A DNA stretch of 64,000 nt from Lyngbya sp. CCAP 1446/10 (GTDB taxonomy: Bacteria; Cyanobacteriota; Cyanobacteriia; Cyanobacteriales; Microcoleaceae). A program made the translations under genes and the position numbers. The number at the start of each line of letters is the position of its first letter. Position 1 is the first letter of the stretch. This document shows positions 9,301 through 17,795 of this stretch, piece by piece. Below the pieces are notes generated by a model. That model was given only the letters and a program-made list of their open reading frames with translations. It had not been told where the DNA came from and did not search any database. The stretch is taken from contig NZ_JAIGNI010000010.1 in NCBI RefSeq assembly GCF_026130175.1, forward strand, positions 1 through 64,000, in the 5' to 3' direction.

Positions 9301-10062
9301 ATGTCTTCTGCTGTCGCACCGTCTTTTTTACAGGGATATTGGCAAGATGCTTTCAGTTTAAAGCAGCATCTACAGGATTTTTTAAACTTAGATGCAGAAG
9401 CAATTGAACAAAGGATGGAATTTAGTCAACAATCCTTGGCAGAACTAGGTCATCGGGATTTTGACTGGGAAGAAGCTAGCGAGTTTTATCGCGATCGAGT
9501 AGGAGAAGCTTACCTGTTCGATCTTGGGGCTTGGCATTTGTCAAGTCAGGAGTACATAGGAGGTACTTTAACATTGATCTCCGATATCGCTCGCGGTCGG
9601 GTATTAGATTTTGGCGGCGGTATTGGAACTCATGCTATTGCAGCCGCCCTTTGCCCTGAAGTAGAACAAGTAGTTTATTGCGATATTAACCCCATAAATT
9701 GCAATTTAGTTCAAAGCCGAGCTGCTAAGTTAGGATTGAGTGACAAAATTTCCTGTTGTCTGGAAATATCCCCCACGGAAGTTTTTGATACGATTATTTG
9801 TTTAGATGTGATTGAACATTTACCAAATCCCAGTCAGCAGTTGTTGGATTTTCACAAGATGCTGTCCCCGTCAGGACAACTGATCCTTAATTGGTATTTT
9901 TTCAAAGGTTTTAATCAAGAATTTCCTTTTCACCTAGAAGATCGGGAAGCAATAGACACATTTTTTTATAAACTTCAGTCTAATTTTATCGAAGTTTTTC
10001 ATCCTCACTTAATCACGGCTCGTTGCTATCGCAAACTAACTCCAAGTTTAGGGGTTTGCTAA
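9301..10062 (+). CDS. Class I SAM-dependent methyltransferase
   Basis: 253 residues, Rossmann-fold methyltransferase. Motif I is VLDFGGGIGTHA at residues 101-112. An acidic residue follows in YCDINP, and the post-motif IICLDVIEHLPNP is like that of UbiE/ubiquinone-type enzymes. The ~100 N-terminal residues before motif I are longer than in the minimal fold and may help bind the substrate, which cannot be deduced. Neighbours do not help: the flavoprotein 200 bases downstream is a separate unit after a repeat-rich spacer. Confidence 0.85.
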   Translation: MSSAVAPSFLQGYWQDAFSLKQHLQDFLNLDAEAIEQRMEFSQQSLAELGHRDFDWEEASEFYRDRVGEAYLFDLGAWHLSSQEYIGGTLTLISDIARGRVLDFGGGIGTHAIAAALCPEVEQVVYCDINPINCNLVQSRAAKLGLSDKISCCLEISPTEVFDTIICLDVIEHLPNPSQQLLDFHKMLSPSGQLILNWYFFKGFNQEFPFHLEDREAIDTFFYKLQSNFIEVFHPHLITARCYRKLTPSLGVC

Positions 10063-10078
10063 AGGTTTTTTGTTCGCC

Positions 10079-10211
10079 AAAACCTGGTCTAAAAATTCCG
10101 CGTCTTGATATCTAGTTTCAAGCTGATAACTATAGTCATGGACGCAGAAACTGGTTTTCCTAAACAAAAAAAGTGCATTAAGGCCTTTAAGTGTGGTAGA
10201 AAACCAGGTTT
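10079..10211. repeat. Inverted-repeat element, AAACCTGGT type
   Basis: The spacer before the flavoprotein gene has AAAACCTGGT at one end, CAGAAACTGGTTTTCC in the middle and AAACCAGGTTT at the other end. It is a degenerate, possibly double member of the AAACCGGGTTTTT family. Confidence 0.5.
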
Positions 10212-10267
10212 ATTGGGCATTGATGTATCCAAGACTCAACTAAATCTAAACAACTGAAATTTAAACT

Positions 10268-11335
10268 ATGTTCGATGTTGCGGTCATCGGTGCGGGGATG
10301 GCGGGGCTGATTTGTGCTCGGCAGTTGCGCCTCGCGGGCTATTCTGTGGTAGTTGTGGAGAAATCTCGCGGCCCCGGCGGACGAGTCGCTACTCGCCGTG
10401 TGCACGGCACTAGGGCAGATCACGGGGCTCGCTATTTGGAGCCGCAGGGAGATGCGGTGCAGGGGTTAATTGAGGTTTTGCTCGATCGCCACATTCTGAA
10501 ACTCTGGACGGATAGTGTGGGAGAATTCCGACAAGGAGAAATTTTATCGATTCCCACTTCCTGTTATGTCGCACCTGCTGGGATGAATGCTGTCGGTAAG
10601 TATCTGGCTGAGGATTTAGACATTTGGTATGGCCGTCGAGTCCAAGCTATGTCTGCTACAGATCACCAATTGTGGCAACTTTCCCTAGAAGTTACCGACG
10701 ACAATTTAGAGATACCTCAAGAATTGATTGCTAAGGCTGTGGTTGTAGCAATTCCTGCTCCTCAAGCTTTAATGTTTTTGGATTCGGAAATCGGTTTGTC
10801 GCCAGATTTTATTGACAAATTGCGTTCTGTAGAATATGACCCTTGCATTACAGTTATGGCTGGCTATCCTGCGGAACGAAATTCAGAGTTGAGCAATCTC
10901 AATCCGCAGTGGAAATCGGTTTCTTTTCCCGATGATTCTGATTTAGCTTGGGTTGGCCTCGACAGCAGCAAGCGATTCGATCCGCAGCAGCCTGTGTTTG
11001 TGGTTCACAGCACTGCTAATTTTGCCGATCGCTATTTAGAAGCTACTGATTTAAATATTATCGGTCAAGAATTGCTCGATCGCACTTCTGAACATTTAAT
11101 GCCTTGGCTGAATCAGCCGGAATGGTTGCAGGTTCACCGCTGGCGCTATGCTTTTTGTCGAAATCCTTTGCCTGTTTCTTGTTTGCCCGCTGAGGGGACT
11201 TTGCCGCTGGTTTGTGCGGGGGATTTGTGCGGGGATGGTCAAATTGATGCTGCTTTGCGATCGGGAGTGGCGGCGGCTGCTTGGGTGAATTTTCAATTGC
11301 AGAATTTGCCTTTTAATTTAATTCAAACTGACTGA
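10268..11335 (+). CDS. Renalase-like FAD-dependent amine oxidoreductase
   Basis: 355 residues. The N-terminus carries the Rossmann dinucleotide-binding motif GAGMAGL (residues ~8-14), then the acidic VVVEKSRGPGGRVATRR signature of the flavin amine-oxidase/renalase group. The C-terminal LVCAGDLCGDGQIDAALRSG is the second FAD contact. Renalase-type enzymes reoxidise isomeric dihydronicotinamides; many bacterial members are annotated only as NAD(P)/FAD-dependent oxidoreductases, and the substrate is unknown here. ATG at 10268. The gene is followed at once by a long hairpin. Confidence 0.85.
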   Translation: MFDVAVIGAGMAGLICARQLRLAGYSVVVVEKSRGPGGRVATRRVHGTRADHGARYLEPQGDAVQGLIEVLLDRHILKLWTDSVGEFRQGEILSIPTSCYVAPAGMNAVGKYLAEDLDIWYGRRVQAMSATDHQLWQLSLEVTDDNLEIPQELIAKAVVVAIPAPQALMFLDSEIGLSPDFIDKLRSVEYDPCITVMAGYPAERNSELSNLNPQWKSVSFPDDSDLAWVGLDSSKRFDPQQPVFVVHSTANFADRYLEATDLNIIGQELLDRTSEHLMPWLNQPEWLQVHRWRYAFCRNPLPVSCLPAEGTLPLVCAGDLCGDGQIDAALRSGVAAAAWVNFQLQNLPFNLIQTD

Positions 11336-11387
11336 ATTAAAAGGGTTATTAGTGGGATTAAATTCCTCAATAATAACCCTTTTAATT
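11335..11387. terminator. Long hairpin after flavoprotein gene
   Basis: A 17-bp stem (AATTAAAAGGGTTATTA / TAATAACCCTTTTAATT) begins at the last base of the flavoprotein stop codon. The A/T-rich arms would act as a terminator on either strand. Confidence 0.75.
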
Positions 11388-11451
11388 GTGGTCTATCTGG
11401 CTGATTTATTGAGTGCGAGGGAGTTATTTTTTCGATCACGAGTTGTTGTAA

Positions 11452-11495
11452 AAAGTGGGAAGATGGCGCTTAATTCCACTCTCCCATTTTTTTAT
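11452..11495 (-). terminator. Terminator-like hairpin after the deacetylase gene
   Basis: Read on the minus strand, TGGGAGAGTGG pairs imperfectly with CCATCTTCCCA, and CTTTTT follows. It lies at and just beyond the 3' end of the deacetylase gene. Confidence 0.5.
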
Positions 11496-12424
11496 TTTCG
11501 TGCTGTCTGCTGCTTCTTTAAAGCTTGTTCTTGCATCTGCAATAACTCTGGAACTGTTACAAATTTGTACCCTTCTTTTCTCAGTCTAGCAATAATATCG
11601 GGCAATGCTTGTACTGTTCTCGCTCGATTGCCACCACCATCGTGCATCAACACAATGCCGCCCGAATTGGCCTGTCGCATCACGTTGTCCATCAACGATT
11701 GCGTCGCAGTCCGCCAATCTAAAGAATCCGCAGACCACATGATCACTGCATAATTTTTCTTCTGTGCGTAAGCTGCCAATCCATTGTTTAAAATGCCTCC
11801 TGGCGGCCGAAACATTAATGTTTTTACCCCGGTCACTTTCTCAATTAATGATGATGTGCGATCGATCTCGCGAGCCGCACCGTCTTCGTTATATTTAATG
11901 TATTGGTGGTTCCAAGTGTGGTTGCCGATCGCGTGACCGGCCGCCGCGACTTGTTTGCCAAGTTCGGGATATGTTTGCAGGTATCTTCCTACCCAGAAGA
12001 ATGTCGCCTTAATATTGTTTTTCTTGAGGATATCTAGGATTTGTGTAGTAGTTGTCGGCCAGGGCCCGTCGTCAAATGTCAGGGCGATCGCCTTGTGCTG
12101 CTCATCCAGTTTTGCCTGACGCAGCATGATACCTTTAAACTGGGATGGTAGGGGTGATTGAAAACGGGTTTCCTGCTGTTGAGTTAGGGCTTTTTGGGCA
12201 ACTTCAACTCGATGGGCGATCGCTCCTTTAATCCCACTAACATTAGATATCAGTTTTGGTTCTTGGGACGATACGGCCAAGACTTGTGGCTGCATCGGTG
12301 GCGCTGGTTGAGTTGCCCGCAAGTTCATCGGTAACGTCACACCCAGCAAAAAACTGCCCGCTGCGGCCAGAAAAGCAACGATTAATTTTTGTCGCCGCCT
12401 CAAAAGCCGTTTCATTTTTGTCAC
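11492..12424 (-). CDS. Polysaccharide deacetylase (NodB domain)
   Basis: 310 residues. An N-terminal basic stretch and hydrophobic segment (~12-30) form a signal peptide or membrane anchor. The NodB domain has TFDDGP (Asp118/Asp119), HTWNH (His169, His173), RPPGG and LMHDGGG, i.e. the metal-binding and catalytic motifs of CE4 deacetylases, all intact. These enzymes remove acetyl groups from peptidoglycan or exopolysaccharide GlcNAc/MurNAc in the periplasm. GTG at 12422-12424 follows GGAGAG at good spacing and is preferred; ATG 12415 is an alternative. The C-terminus ends in a Gln/Lys-rich tail. Confidence 0.92.
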   Translation of the reverse strand: MTKMKRLLRRRQKLIVAFLAAAGSFLLGVTLPMNLRATQPAPPMQPQVLAVSSQEPKLISNVSGIKGAIAHRVEVAQKALTQQQETRFQSPLPSQFKGIMLRQAKLDEQHKAIALTFDDGPWPTTTTQILDILKKNNIKATFFWVGRYLQTYPELGKQVAAAGHAIGNHTWNHQYIKYNEDGAAREIDRTSSLIEKVTGVKTLMFRPPGGILNNGLAAYAQKKNYAVIMWSADSLDWRTATQSLMDNVMRQANSGGIVLMHDGGGNRARTVQALPDIIARLRKEGYKFVTVPELLQMQEQALKKQQTARK

Positions 12425-12744
12425 GTCATTCTCTCCTTCACACCTTGCACAATTAATTCTAGATTTTATTTTGATATCAGTTAATTCACTTTAGGGCATA
12501 ATCTTAAATCAGATTGTCCCTAGAAATGTTACTCCAAGTAACCGATCGCAGGGAAGTCCGCCCGGATCAAAAAAATTAAGACTTGTACGCGAGAAATCCT
12601 ATAACCCATCTCAACGGGAAATAGTTAGTAGAAAATTTCCCTATGGCGATCAAATCCCGTTAGTCGCAGGTTTATATTGTTAGGGGCTCAGGCTAGGGGC
12701 CCGCATCCCTAGCTGATGCTGCGGGGAATCGCAGCGTCCTAAAA
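12425..12744. other. Gene-free spacer between deacetylase and panC-cmk
   Basis: 320 bases without a supported gene. GGGGCCCGCATCCC and a TGATGCTGCGGGGAATCGCAGCGTC stretch near 12693-12740 can form small hairpins just beyond the panC-cmk stop and may terminate it. The sequence near 12440 should hold the deacetylase promoter. Confidence 0.5.
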
Positions 12745-14355
12745 TTAACTTTTAGGGCGGATTCTCTGTTTGTACAAGCCGACAATCCGATCGATAACTT
12801 CGTCAACACTCAAATTATCTGTTTGAATTTCCACAGCATCGGCAGCTTTCCGCAAAGGCGCAACCAGGCGGGTGCTGTCCTTTTCGTCCCGCAGAGCAAT
12901 GTCTTTTTCTAACTGTTCCAAGCTAATATTAGCCCGATCGGTGTCTTTAAGCTCTAACATCCGCCGACGCGATCGCTCTTGTACCGAAGCCGTCAAAAAA
13001 ATCTTCAATTCCGCATCGGGAAACACGTTAGTCCCGATATCGCGGCCTTCTGCCACAATCCCACCTTTTGTACCACAGCGCCGCTGTTCATCTACTAGAA
13101 ACTGGCGCACAGCAGGAATTGCCGCCATTTCCGAGACGCGAGATGTGACTTCCAAACTGCGAATTGCCTCGGTTACGTCTTCGCCGTTAATCTTCACTAT
13201 GAAAGATGCGGGATCGAGATTGTATTCCAAATAGCTGTAACTGACTAATTCGGCGATCGCACATTCGTCAGAAATCGGCGTGTCTGTTTTCAAAGCCAGC
13301 CAAGTCAGCGCCCGATACATCGCGCCGGTATCCAAATAAAACAAGCCCAAAGCTTTTGCTGCTTGCCGAGTTACCGTAGATTTGCCAGCGCCCGCCGGGC
13401 CGTCGATCGCCACAATTGGCCTCCGGTTCCTGAGAATTATATTATCAATCAAGCGAGTAGAGCCTACTCTGGCTGCTACGGCTAAAAGTCCCGCTGTTTC
13501 CACAACCTGCAACGGCATCAAAGTGTCGGGATCGACGAGTTCGGCGTATTCGAGCTTAACTTCGGGTTCTCCAGCGACTTCTGCGCGCGCAATAGCAAGT
13601 GCAGCAGCAGAGGTGCGGTCGCCTGATGCAAAACTTTTTGAGGCCTGTTGCAGCGCGCGGTAGAGGGCGCAGGCTTGCTGTTTTTGCTCTGTTGTTAAAT
13701 ACTGATTTCGAGAACTCATTGCTAGTCCTGACTCTTCGCGGACGATCGGGCAAGCAACAATCTCTACAGGCAAGTTCAAATCCAAGGCCAGCTTGCGGAT
13801 AATTGCTAGTTGCTGCGCGTCTTTCTGCCCGAAATAAGCTTTTGTCGGCTCAATCAAACTCAAAAGTTTGGTAACAATTGTCGCGACGCCCTGAAAATGA
13901 CCTGGCCGAGACTTGCCGCACAACACCGATGTCATCGCCGGCGGTGGCACTACTTGAGTTAAGGATGAAAGTTGAATCTGTGTTTGGGCGGTTTTCTGTG
14001 TTTGGGCACGCGCGGCGAAGCTATCCCGTAGGGAATCGCTCGCTGGGTTGCCAAACATTTCTGTTGCTGAGGGAGCAAAAATGAAATCAACGCCAGCTTG
14101 TTCGCACAGCAGCCGGTCTTGCTCGAAATTCCGGGGATAATCTTGAAAATCTTCTGTCGGCCCAAATTGCAGCGGGTTGACAAAAATGCTGACTAGGACG
14201 ATCGCATTGTCTTGTCTTGCTCGCTGGATCAAACTGAGATGTCCGCTGTGCAAAGCTCCCATTGTCGGCACTAAACCGACTGTCAAATCAGGTACAGCAG
14301 ACTTTTGTAAATTTAAGTAGCAGCGAAGTGCTGCAATTGTCGTAAACAGGCGCAC
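12745..14355 (-). CDS. panC/cmk: Bifunctional pantoate--beta-alanine ligase / cytidylate kinase
   Basis: 536 residues, the PanC-CMK fusion typical of cyanobacteria. The N-terminal half ligates pantoate to beta-alanine for CoA synthesis (TMGALHSGHLSLI, FVNPLQF, YFGQKDAQQ, SRNQYL). The C-terminal half phosphorylates CMP/dCMP and has the P-loop GPAGAGKST at residues 319-327 and GRDIGTNVFPDA. GTG start at 14355, preceded by AGGAGAG. Oddity: residues ~104-130 (PASDSLRDSFAARAQTQ and the following Thr/Gln-rich stretch) interrupt the conserved passage between EMFG and LTQVVPP. They are encoded by a palindromic repeat (GCGATTCCCTACGGGATAGC, about 14018-14050 on the other strand) and look like an in-frame insertion. 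Confidence 0.96.
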   Translation of the reverse strand: MRLFTTIAALRCYLNLQKSAVPDLTVGLVPTMGALHSGHLSLIQRARQDNAIVLVSIFVNPLQFGPTEDFQDYPRNFEQDRLLCEQAGVDFIFAPSATEMFGNPASDSLRDSFAARAQTQKTAQTQIQLSSLTQVVPPPAMTSVLCGKSRPGHFQGVATIVTKLLSLIEPTKAYFGQKDAQQLAIIRKLALDLNLPVEIVACPIVREESGLAMSSRNQYLTTEQKQQACALYRALQQASKSFASGDRTSAAALAIARAEVAGEPEVKLEYAELVDPDTLMPLQVVETAGLLAVAARVGSTRLIDNIILRNRRPIVAIDGPAGAGKSTVTRQAAKALGLFYLDTGAMYRALTWLALKTDTPISDECAIAELVSYSYLEYNLDPASFIVKINGEDVTEAIRSLEVTSRVSEMAAIPAVRQFLVDEQRRCGTKGGIVAEGRDIGTNVFPDAELKIFLTASVQERSRRRMLELKDTDRANISLEQLEKDIALRDEKDSTRLVAPLRKAADAVEIQTDNLSVDEVIDRIVGLYKQRIRPKS

Positions 14356-14597
14356 CGGTAGACTCTCCTGAAGGCATTCGGCAGAATGCAGAATTTATTA
14401 TTTGTCTGAATTTGTTCGATCGGACATCTTGCAGCGATGTTAGCAATAAACTCGCGCGCCCGCATCGGGACTCGACGAGTGGAAGATGTCATTTTTATCA
14501 GAAAGTTGGGTTTAAAACCCCATCATAAGCTTGACGGCTTTATATTTACTAGCATTGCATCTGCCACTAAATATGTTAAGGTAGTGGAATGCTAACC

Positions 14598-15857
14598 ATG
14601 AATTACCGCTATCGAATCTATCCCAGCATCACTCAAGAGCAGTCACTCAAAGAGTGGATGGATGTTTGTCGCGTTGCCTACAAACAACTATGGGCTGCGC
14701 GAAATTAAGGATTGGTGTAATAGCCGGAAGTGCATGGTTGACAGATGCTCTATCAGTCATGAATATATCATGGCTGCTGATAGTCCTTTTCCTAGCGAAG
14801 TGAATCAGCTTAATGCTTTGCCAAGCGCCAAGAAGGTATTTCCTCTCCTTGGGCGAAGTACCAAAGCCAAGTCTTGCAACAGGCTATTAAACAACTGCAC
14901 CGAGCCTGGGATGGGTTTCAAAAAGTTGGGCATGGATTCCCCAGATTTAAAAAGTTTGGACAATTCAAGTCTTTGTTGTTTCCCCAATTTAAACAGAATC
15001 CAGTGCAGGGAGTACATATCGCCTTGCCCAAGTTGGGGCCCATTCCAATTAACACGGGCAATCGCCCGATACCGAGTGGCTTTGTAGTTAAGCAGGTTCG
15101 GATAATCAACAAGGCTGATATTTGGTACGCTAACGTTAATATCCAATGCGATGTTAGTGTTCCCAATCCTATGCCTCATGGTCATCCAATTGGGGTAGAT
15201 GTTGGACTTTCTAAGTTTTTGGCAACTAGCGACGGAGTTCTTGTGAAGTCGCCTAAGTTCTTTAAAGTGATGCAAAGCAAGCTGAAATTGCTGCAACGCA
15301 GACTTTCTAGGAAAAAGAAGCGCTCTAAGAATTACGAAAAACAACGGATCAAAGTTGCTAGAATTCACCACACAATTGATAATGCCCGCAAGGATTTTCA
15401 CTTCAAGCAATCTCACGCCCTTTGCGACGCTGGTGATATGGTCTTCATGGAAGACTTGGATTACCGAATTCTTGCCAAAGGGATGCTTGGCAAACAGATG
15501 CTTGCGGAGGGCTTTGGACAATTCCGAGCTATCACCAAGTACGTGTGTTGGAAGCGTGGTAAGTTTTTTGGGAAAGTTAACGCTAGGGGAACTTCTCAAG
15601 AGTGTCCTGAGTGTGGTGCAACAGTTAAAAAAGACTTGAGTGTTAGAGTACATCATTGCCAAGAATGTGGATTCCTTGCCGACAGAGATGTGGCTAGTGG
15701 TCAAGTCATCAGAAATAGAGGAATAGAATCAATTAATACGGCGGGACACGTCGGAATCCAAAACGCCTATGCAGACGGTTTGCCGGGGACTGAAATATCT
15801 CAGTCTAGGTCAAAGTCGAAAAACCGCAAGGGAGCAACTAGGAAATTTTTGAAGTAA
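14598..15857 (+). pseudogene. tnpB: TnpB (IS605 OrfB) with two frameshifts
   Basis: RNA-guided nuclease of IS200/IS605-type elements. The reading starts at ATG 14598 (MNYRYRIYPSITQEQ), shifts frame near 14680 within an AAACAAC tract (frame continues as NNYGLREIKDW), and shifts back near 14845 (PWAKYQSQVLQQ). It is then open to 15857. Without the shifts the product would be about 420 residues, normal for TnpB. The RuvC residues are all in the intact part: Asp of GVDVGLSKF, Glu of EDLDYR and Asp of DRDVASGQ. The zinc ribbon CPECG...CQECG is intact too. No tnpA lies nearby, so this is a solitary TnpB. A TTG at 14874 opens the intact part, but whether it is used is unknown. Sequencing error is the alternative to decay. 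Confidence 0.85.
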
Positions 15858-15900
15858 TTCAAAGAAGCTCCGTGCCTTGACAGTCGGAGTCATGTCACTC
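15858..15900 (+). other. Likely right end / omega-RNA scaffold end of TnpB element
   Basis: Just after the tnpB stop comes GAAGCTCCGTG, a short spacer, then CAGTCGGAGTCATGTCAC. In related cyanobacterial elements a GAAGCTCC...GGAG hairpin ends the omega-RNA scaffold and marks the element's right end. If so, the guide would be the bases right after ~15897. This is inference from family resemblance. Confidence 0.4.
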
Positions 15901-15953
15901 TACTTTCTGCCTTCTACACTTCGGATAACTTTTGTATTCTGCCTTACCAGAAA

Positions 15954-16048
15954 GAATTGGTTTAAAGCCGGAACCCTTGTAGGGAGAAATTAAAATCAGA
16001 CTATTCATTACTCCAATCTTCTTCCTTCAAGGTAGAGGTCGCTGTCAA
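15954..16048. repeat. Dispersed ~100-bp repeat, copy A
   Basis: From ACCAGAAAGAATTGGTTTAAAGCC to GGTAGAGGTCGCTGTC this segment matches, in reverse orientation, the segment at 58796-58897 along its whole length (roughly 85% by eye). A heptamer array of the GTCAACT type flanks each copy. Confidence 0.8.
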
Positions 16049-16057
16049 CCCTTCTCT

Positions 16058-16116
16058 AAGCAAGCTGTCAACTGTCAACTGCCAACTGCCAACTGTCAAC
16101 TGTCAACTGTCACCGT
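16058..16116. repeat. CAACTGT/CAACTGC heptamer array
   Basis: About seven copies of the heptamer GTCAACT (with GCCAACT variants) precede the 3' end of the RlpA gene. The same unit recurs at 56951-57003, 58115-58150 and 58775-58800. Confidence 0.85.
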
Positions 16117-16127
16117 CCGACTGTTGT

Positions 16128-17213
16128 TTACTGTTTCGGTTCGATTACTTCGATTTCCACTCTCGCAACGCCGCTGCTCATCATTCCCAGCACGTTAGCC
16201 GCGCCAGCAGACAAGTCAATCAGCCGATCGCCCACGTAGGGCCCGCGATCGTTAATGCGGACGACTACAGATCGGCCGTTGTCGAGATTTCGCACCATGA
16301 CTAGAGTGCCGAAGGGCAATTGGCGGTGGGCAGCAGTCAAATCATTTTGGTTGAAACGTTCGCCGCTGGCGCTGAGGTTGCCGTCAAATCCTGGGCCGTA
16401 CCAGGAAGCCCAGCCGCTGAGCCGCACTTGAATTGGGCCCAAAGATAGCACGGGGGCTTCTGGTTGGGGTTTGCCAGCGACTGCTTCCAGGGGTGGGGCG
16501 TTGCCCAGCAGTCGGCGGAGGCGATTGGTTACTTGCAGGGCGTCTCGGCTAAAGTCGCTGGTGGTGTCGGGAAGGATGGTTTCGGCGTTGATATTTACCA
16601 AGTCCTCGCCGTTTACCTGGATCAGGTAGCGATCGCCTTTTTCCCACTTAACGGTAATGCTGTTGGGATCGATGTTGTTGCGGGCTAGCTGGTTGAGTCT
16701 TGCTGCTAGGCTGGATGCCCGCCACACTGGATCTGGTTCTTGGTTGCTAGAATTGCTGGCAATGTTTCCGGCTTTGGGATTTTCTTTTGCGCCGGCTACT
16801 TTTGAATCACTGCGAGAATCGGCTTTGCTGTCGCCAGTCGCTCCAATTTTGGTATTTGTTTCCCGACTGGCGTTGAGAAATGTGATGACTGGAATGTTTC
16901 GCACGTAGACTGTCGCTGCTTGTCGCCCGTCTAAGTCGTGGGGCTGAATTTTGACGATCGAGTCTTGGACAATTTCAGCTCTTGCTTGGTACTGATACTG
17001 TCCGACTTTTTGTACTTCGGCCCGAGTCGCGTTTAACTGCGGGGACGGTTGGGTGGCAATTACTTGCTGCTTGGAACCCTGAGAGTTTTGGTTGACGGCG
17101 CTTGTGGCTTGTGCGTGACAAGACGATGCCGTTCCTACAACAGGAACTAACAGGACAGCGAGTAAACCACCAACAAATTTTTCCTTCATACGTCCAATTT
17201 TGTGAATAGCCAT
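16128..17213 (-). CDS. RlpA-family septal ring lytic transglycosylase-like protein
   Basis: About 361 residues from ATG 17213 (an in-frame ATG at 17189, MKEKFVGG, is equally possible; the open frame extends to a TTG at 17258). A hydrophobic signal sequence after MKEKF ends near TASSCHAQA. A long low-complexity middle (Ser/Asn/Lys-rich) leads to the C-terminal double-psi beta-barrel: ASWYGPGFDG, GERFNQNDLTAAHRQLPFGT, RINDRGPYV and RLIDLSAGAA. In Pseudomonas RlpA cleaves denuded glycan strands during daughter-cell separation. The conserved acidic and His residues of the fold (GERF; AAH) are present. SPOR is absent, as is common in cyanobacteria. Confidence 0.88.
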   Translation of the reverse strand: MAIHKIGRMKEKFVGGLLAVLLVPVVGTASSCHAQATSAVNQNSQGSKQQVIATQPSPQLNATRAEVQKVGQYQYQARAEIVQDSIVKIQPHDLDGRQAATVYVRNIPVITFLNASRETNTKIGATGDSKADSRSDSKVAGAKENPKAGNIASNSSNQEPDPVWRASSLAARLNQLARNNIDPNSITVKWEKGDRYLIQVNGEDLVNINAETILPDTTSDFSRDALQVTNRLRRLLGNAPPLEAVAGKPQPEAPVLSLGPIQVRLSGWASWYGPGFDGNLSASGERFNQNDLTAAHRQLPFGTLVMVRNLDNGRSVVVRINDRGPYVGDRLIDLSAGAANVLGMMSSGVARVEIEVIEPKQ

Positions 17214-17795
17214 TGCTAACCGAGATTGGAGGATTGGCCTTTTGGCGGCAGGCGTCAAGGATTTCTCTCTTGCCCTTCGCCATTCCTCCGTGAGTCAAAG
17301 CAAAGTATCGGGGTGCGTTTTTGCTTTAATGCTTCAGCCCAAAAAATTTTGGCGGAAACTTCCCTGATACTTGACAACTCATACTCGATCCGCAATTTGT
17401 GTTTTGTTCACGAACTGCAACAGACTACCACAAACTTTTGCGCTTGGGGATCGCTGTGCCGAAACATTTCACGCAATCTTCATCAAATCTTCTCAGAGCT
17501 CTGTATGATAAAATCCTTTAATTGCAGTGCTTGCAGCCGTTTTCGGAATTCCTGAAAAATTTACAAAAATTTACAATAAATTAGCCTATTTTATGAGCTG
17601 CCAAATGGCTAGTCTAAAAAAATCTATTTGTCAAGTGTTTAACGATTGACTCCGCTAAAAAACGGAGACAAGTTTCCGATACTCGTCGCCATCGGCCTCA
17701 AATTTTAGACTAAGGTTCCAGCTCCTAGATTCAACTGTTGCCCGTTATCGGCATAAACTAAAACTTACAAATAGATTTGGCGGACTTGCGGACTT
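17214..17795. other. Gene-free divergent spacer RlpA/purM
   Basis: About 580 bases with no supported gene. It holds the divergent promoters of the RlpA-like gene and purM. Near 17648-17680 is a CTCCGCTAAAAAACGGAG hairpin followed by ACAAGTTTC, a relative of the one near 3282. Confidence 0.6.

Noticed and set aside
14805-15704. Long minus-strand frame (299 codons) over the TnpB gene
   Set aside because: It is antisense to a recognisable TnpB with intact RuvC and zinc-ribbon motifs. It has no recognisable features of its own.
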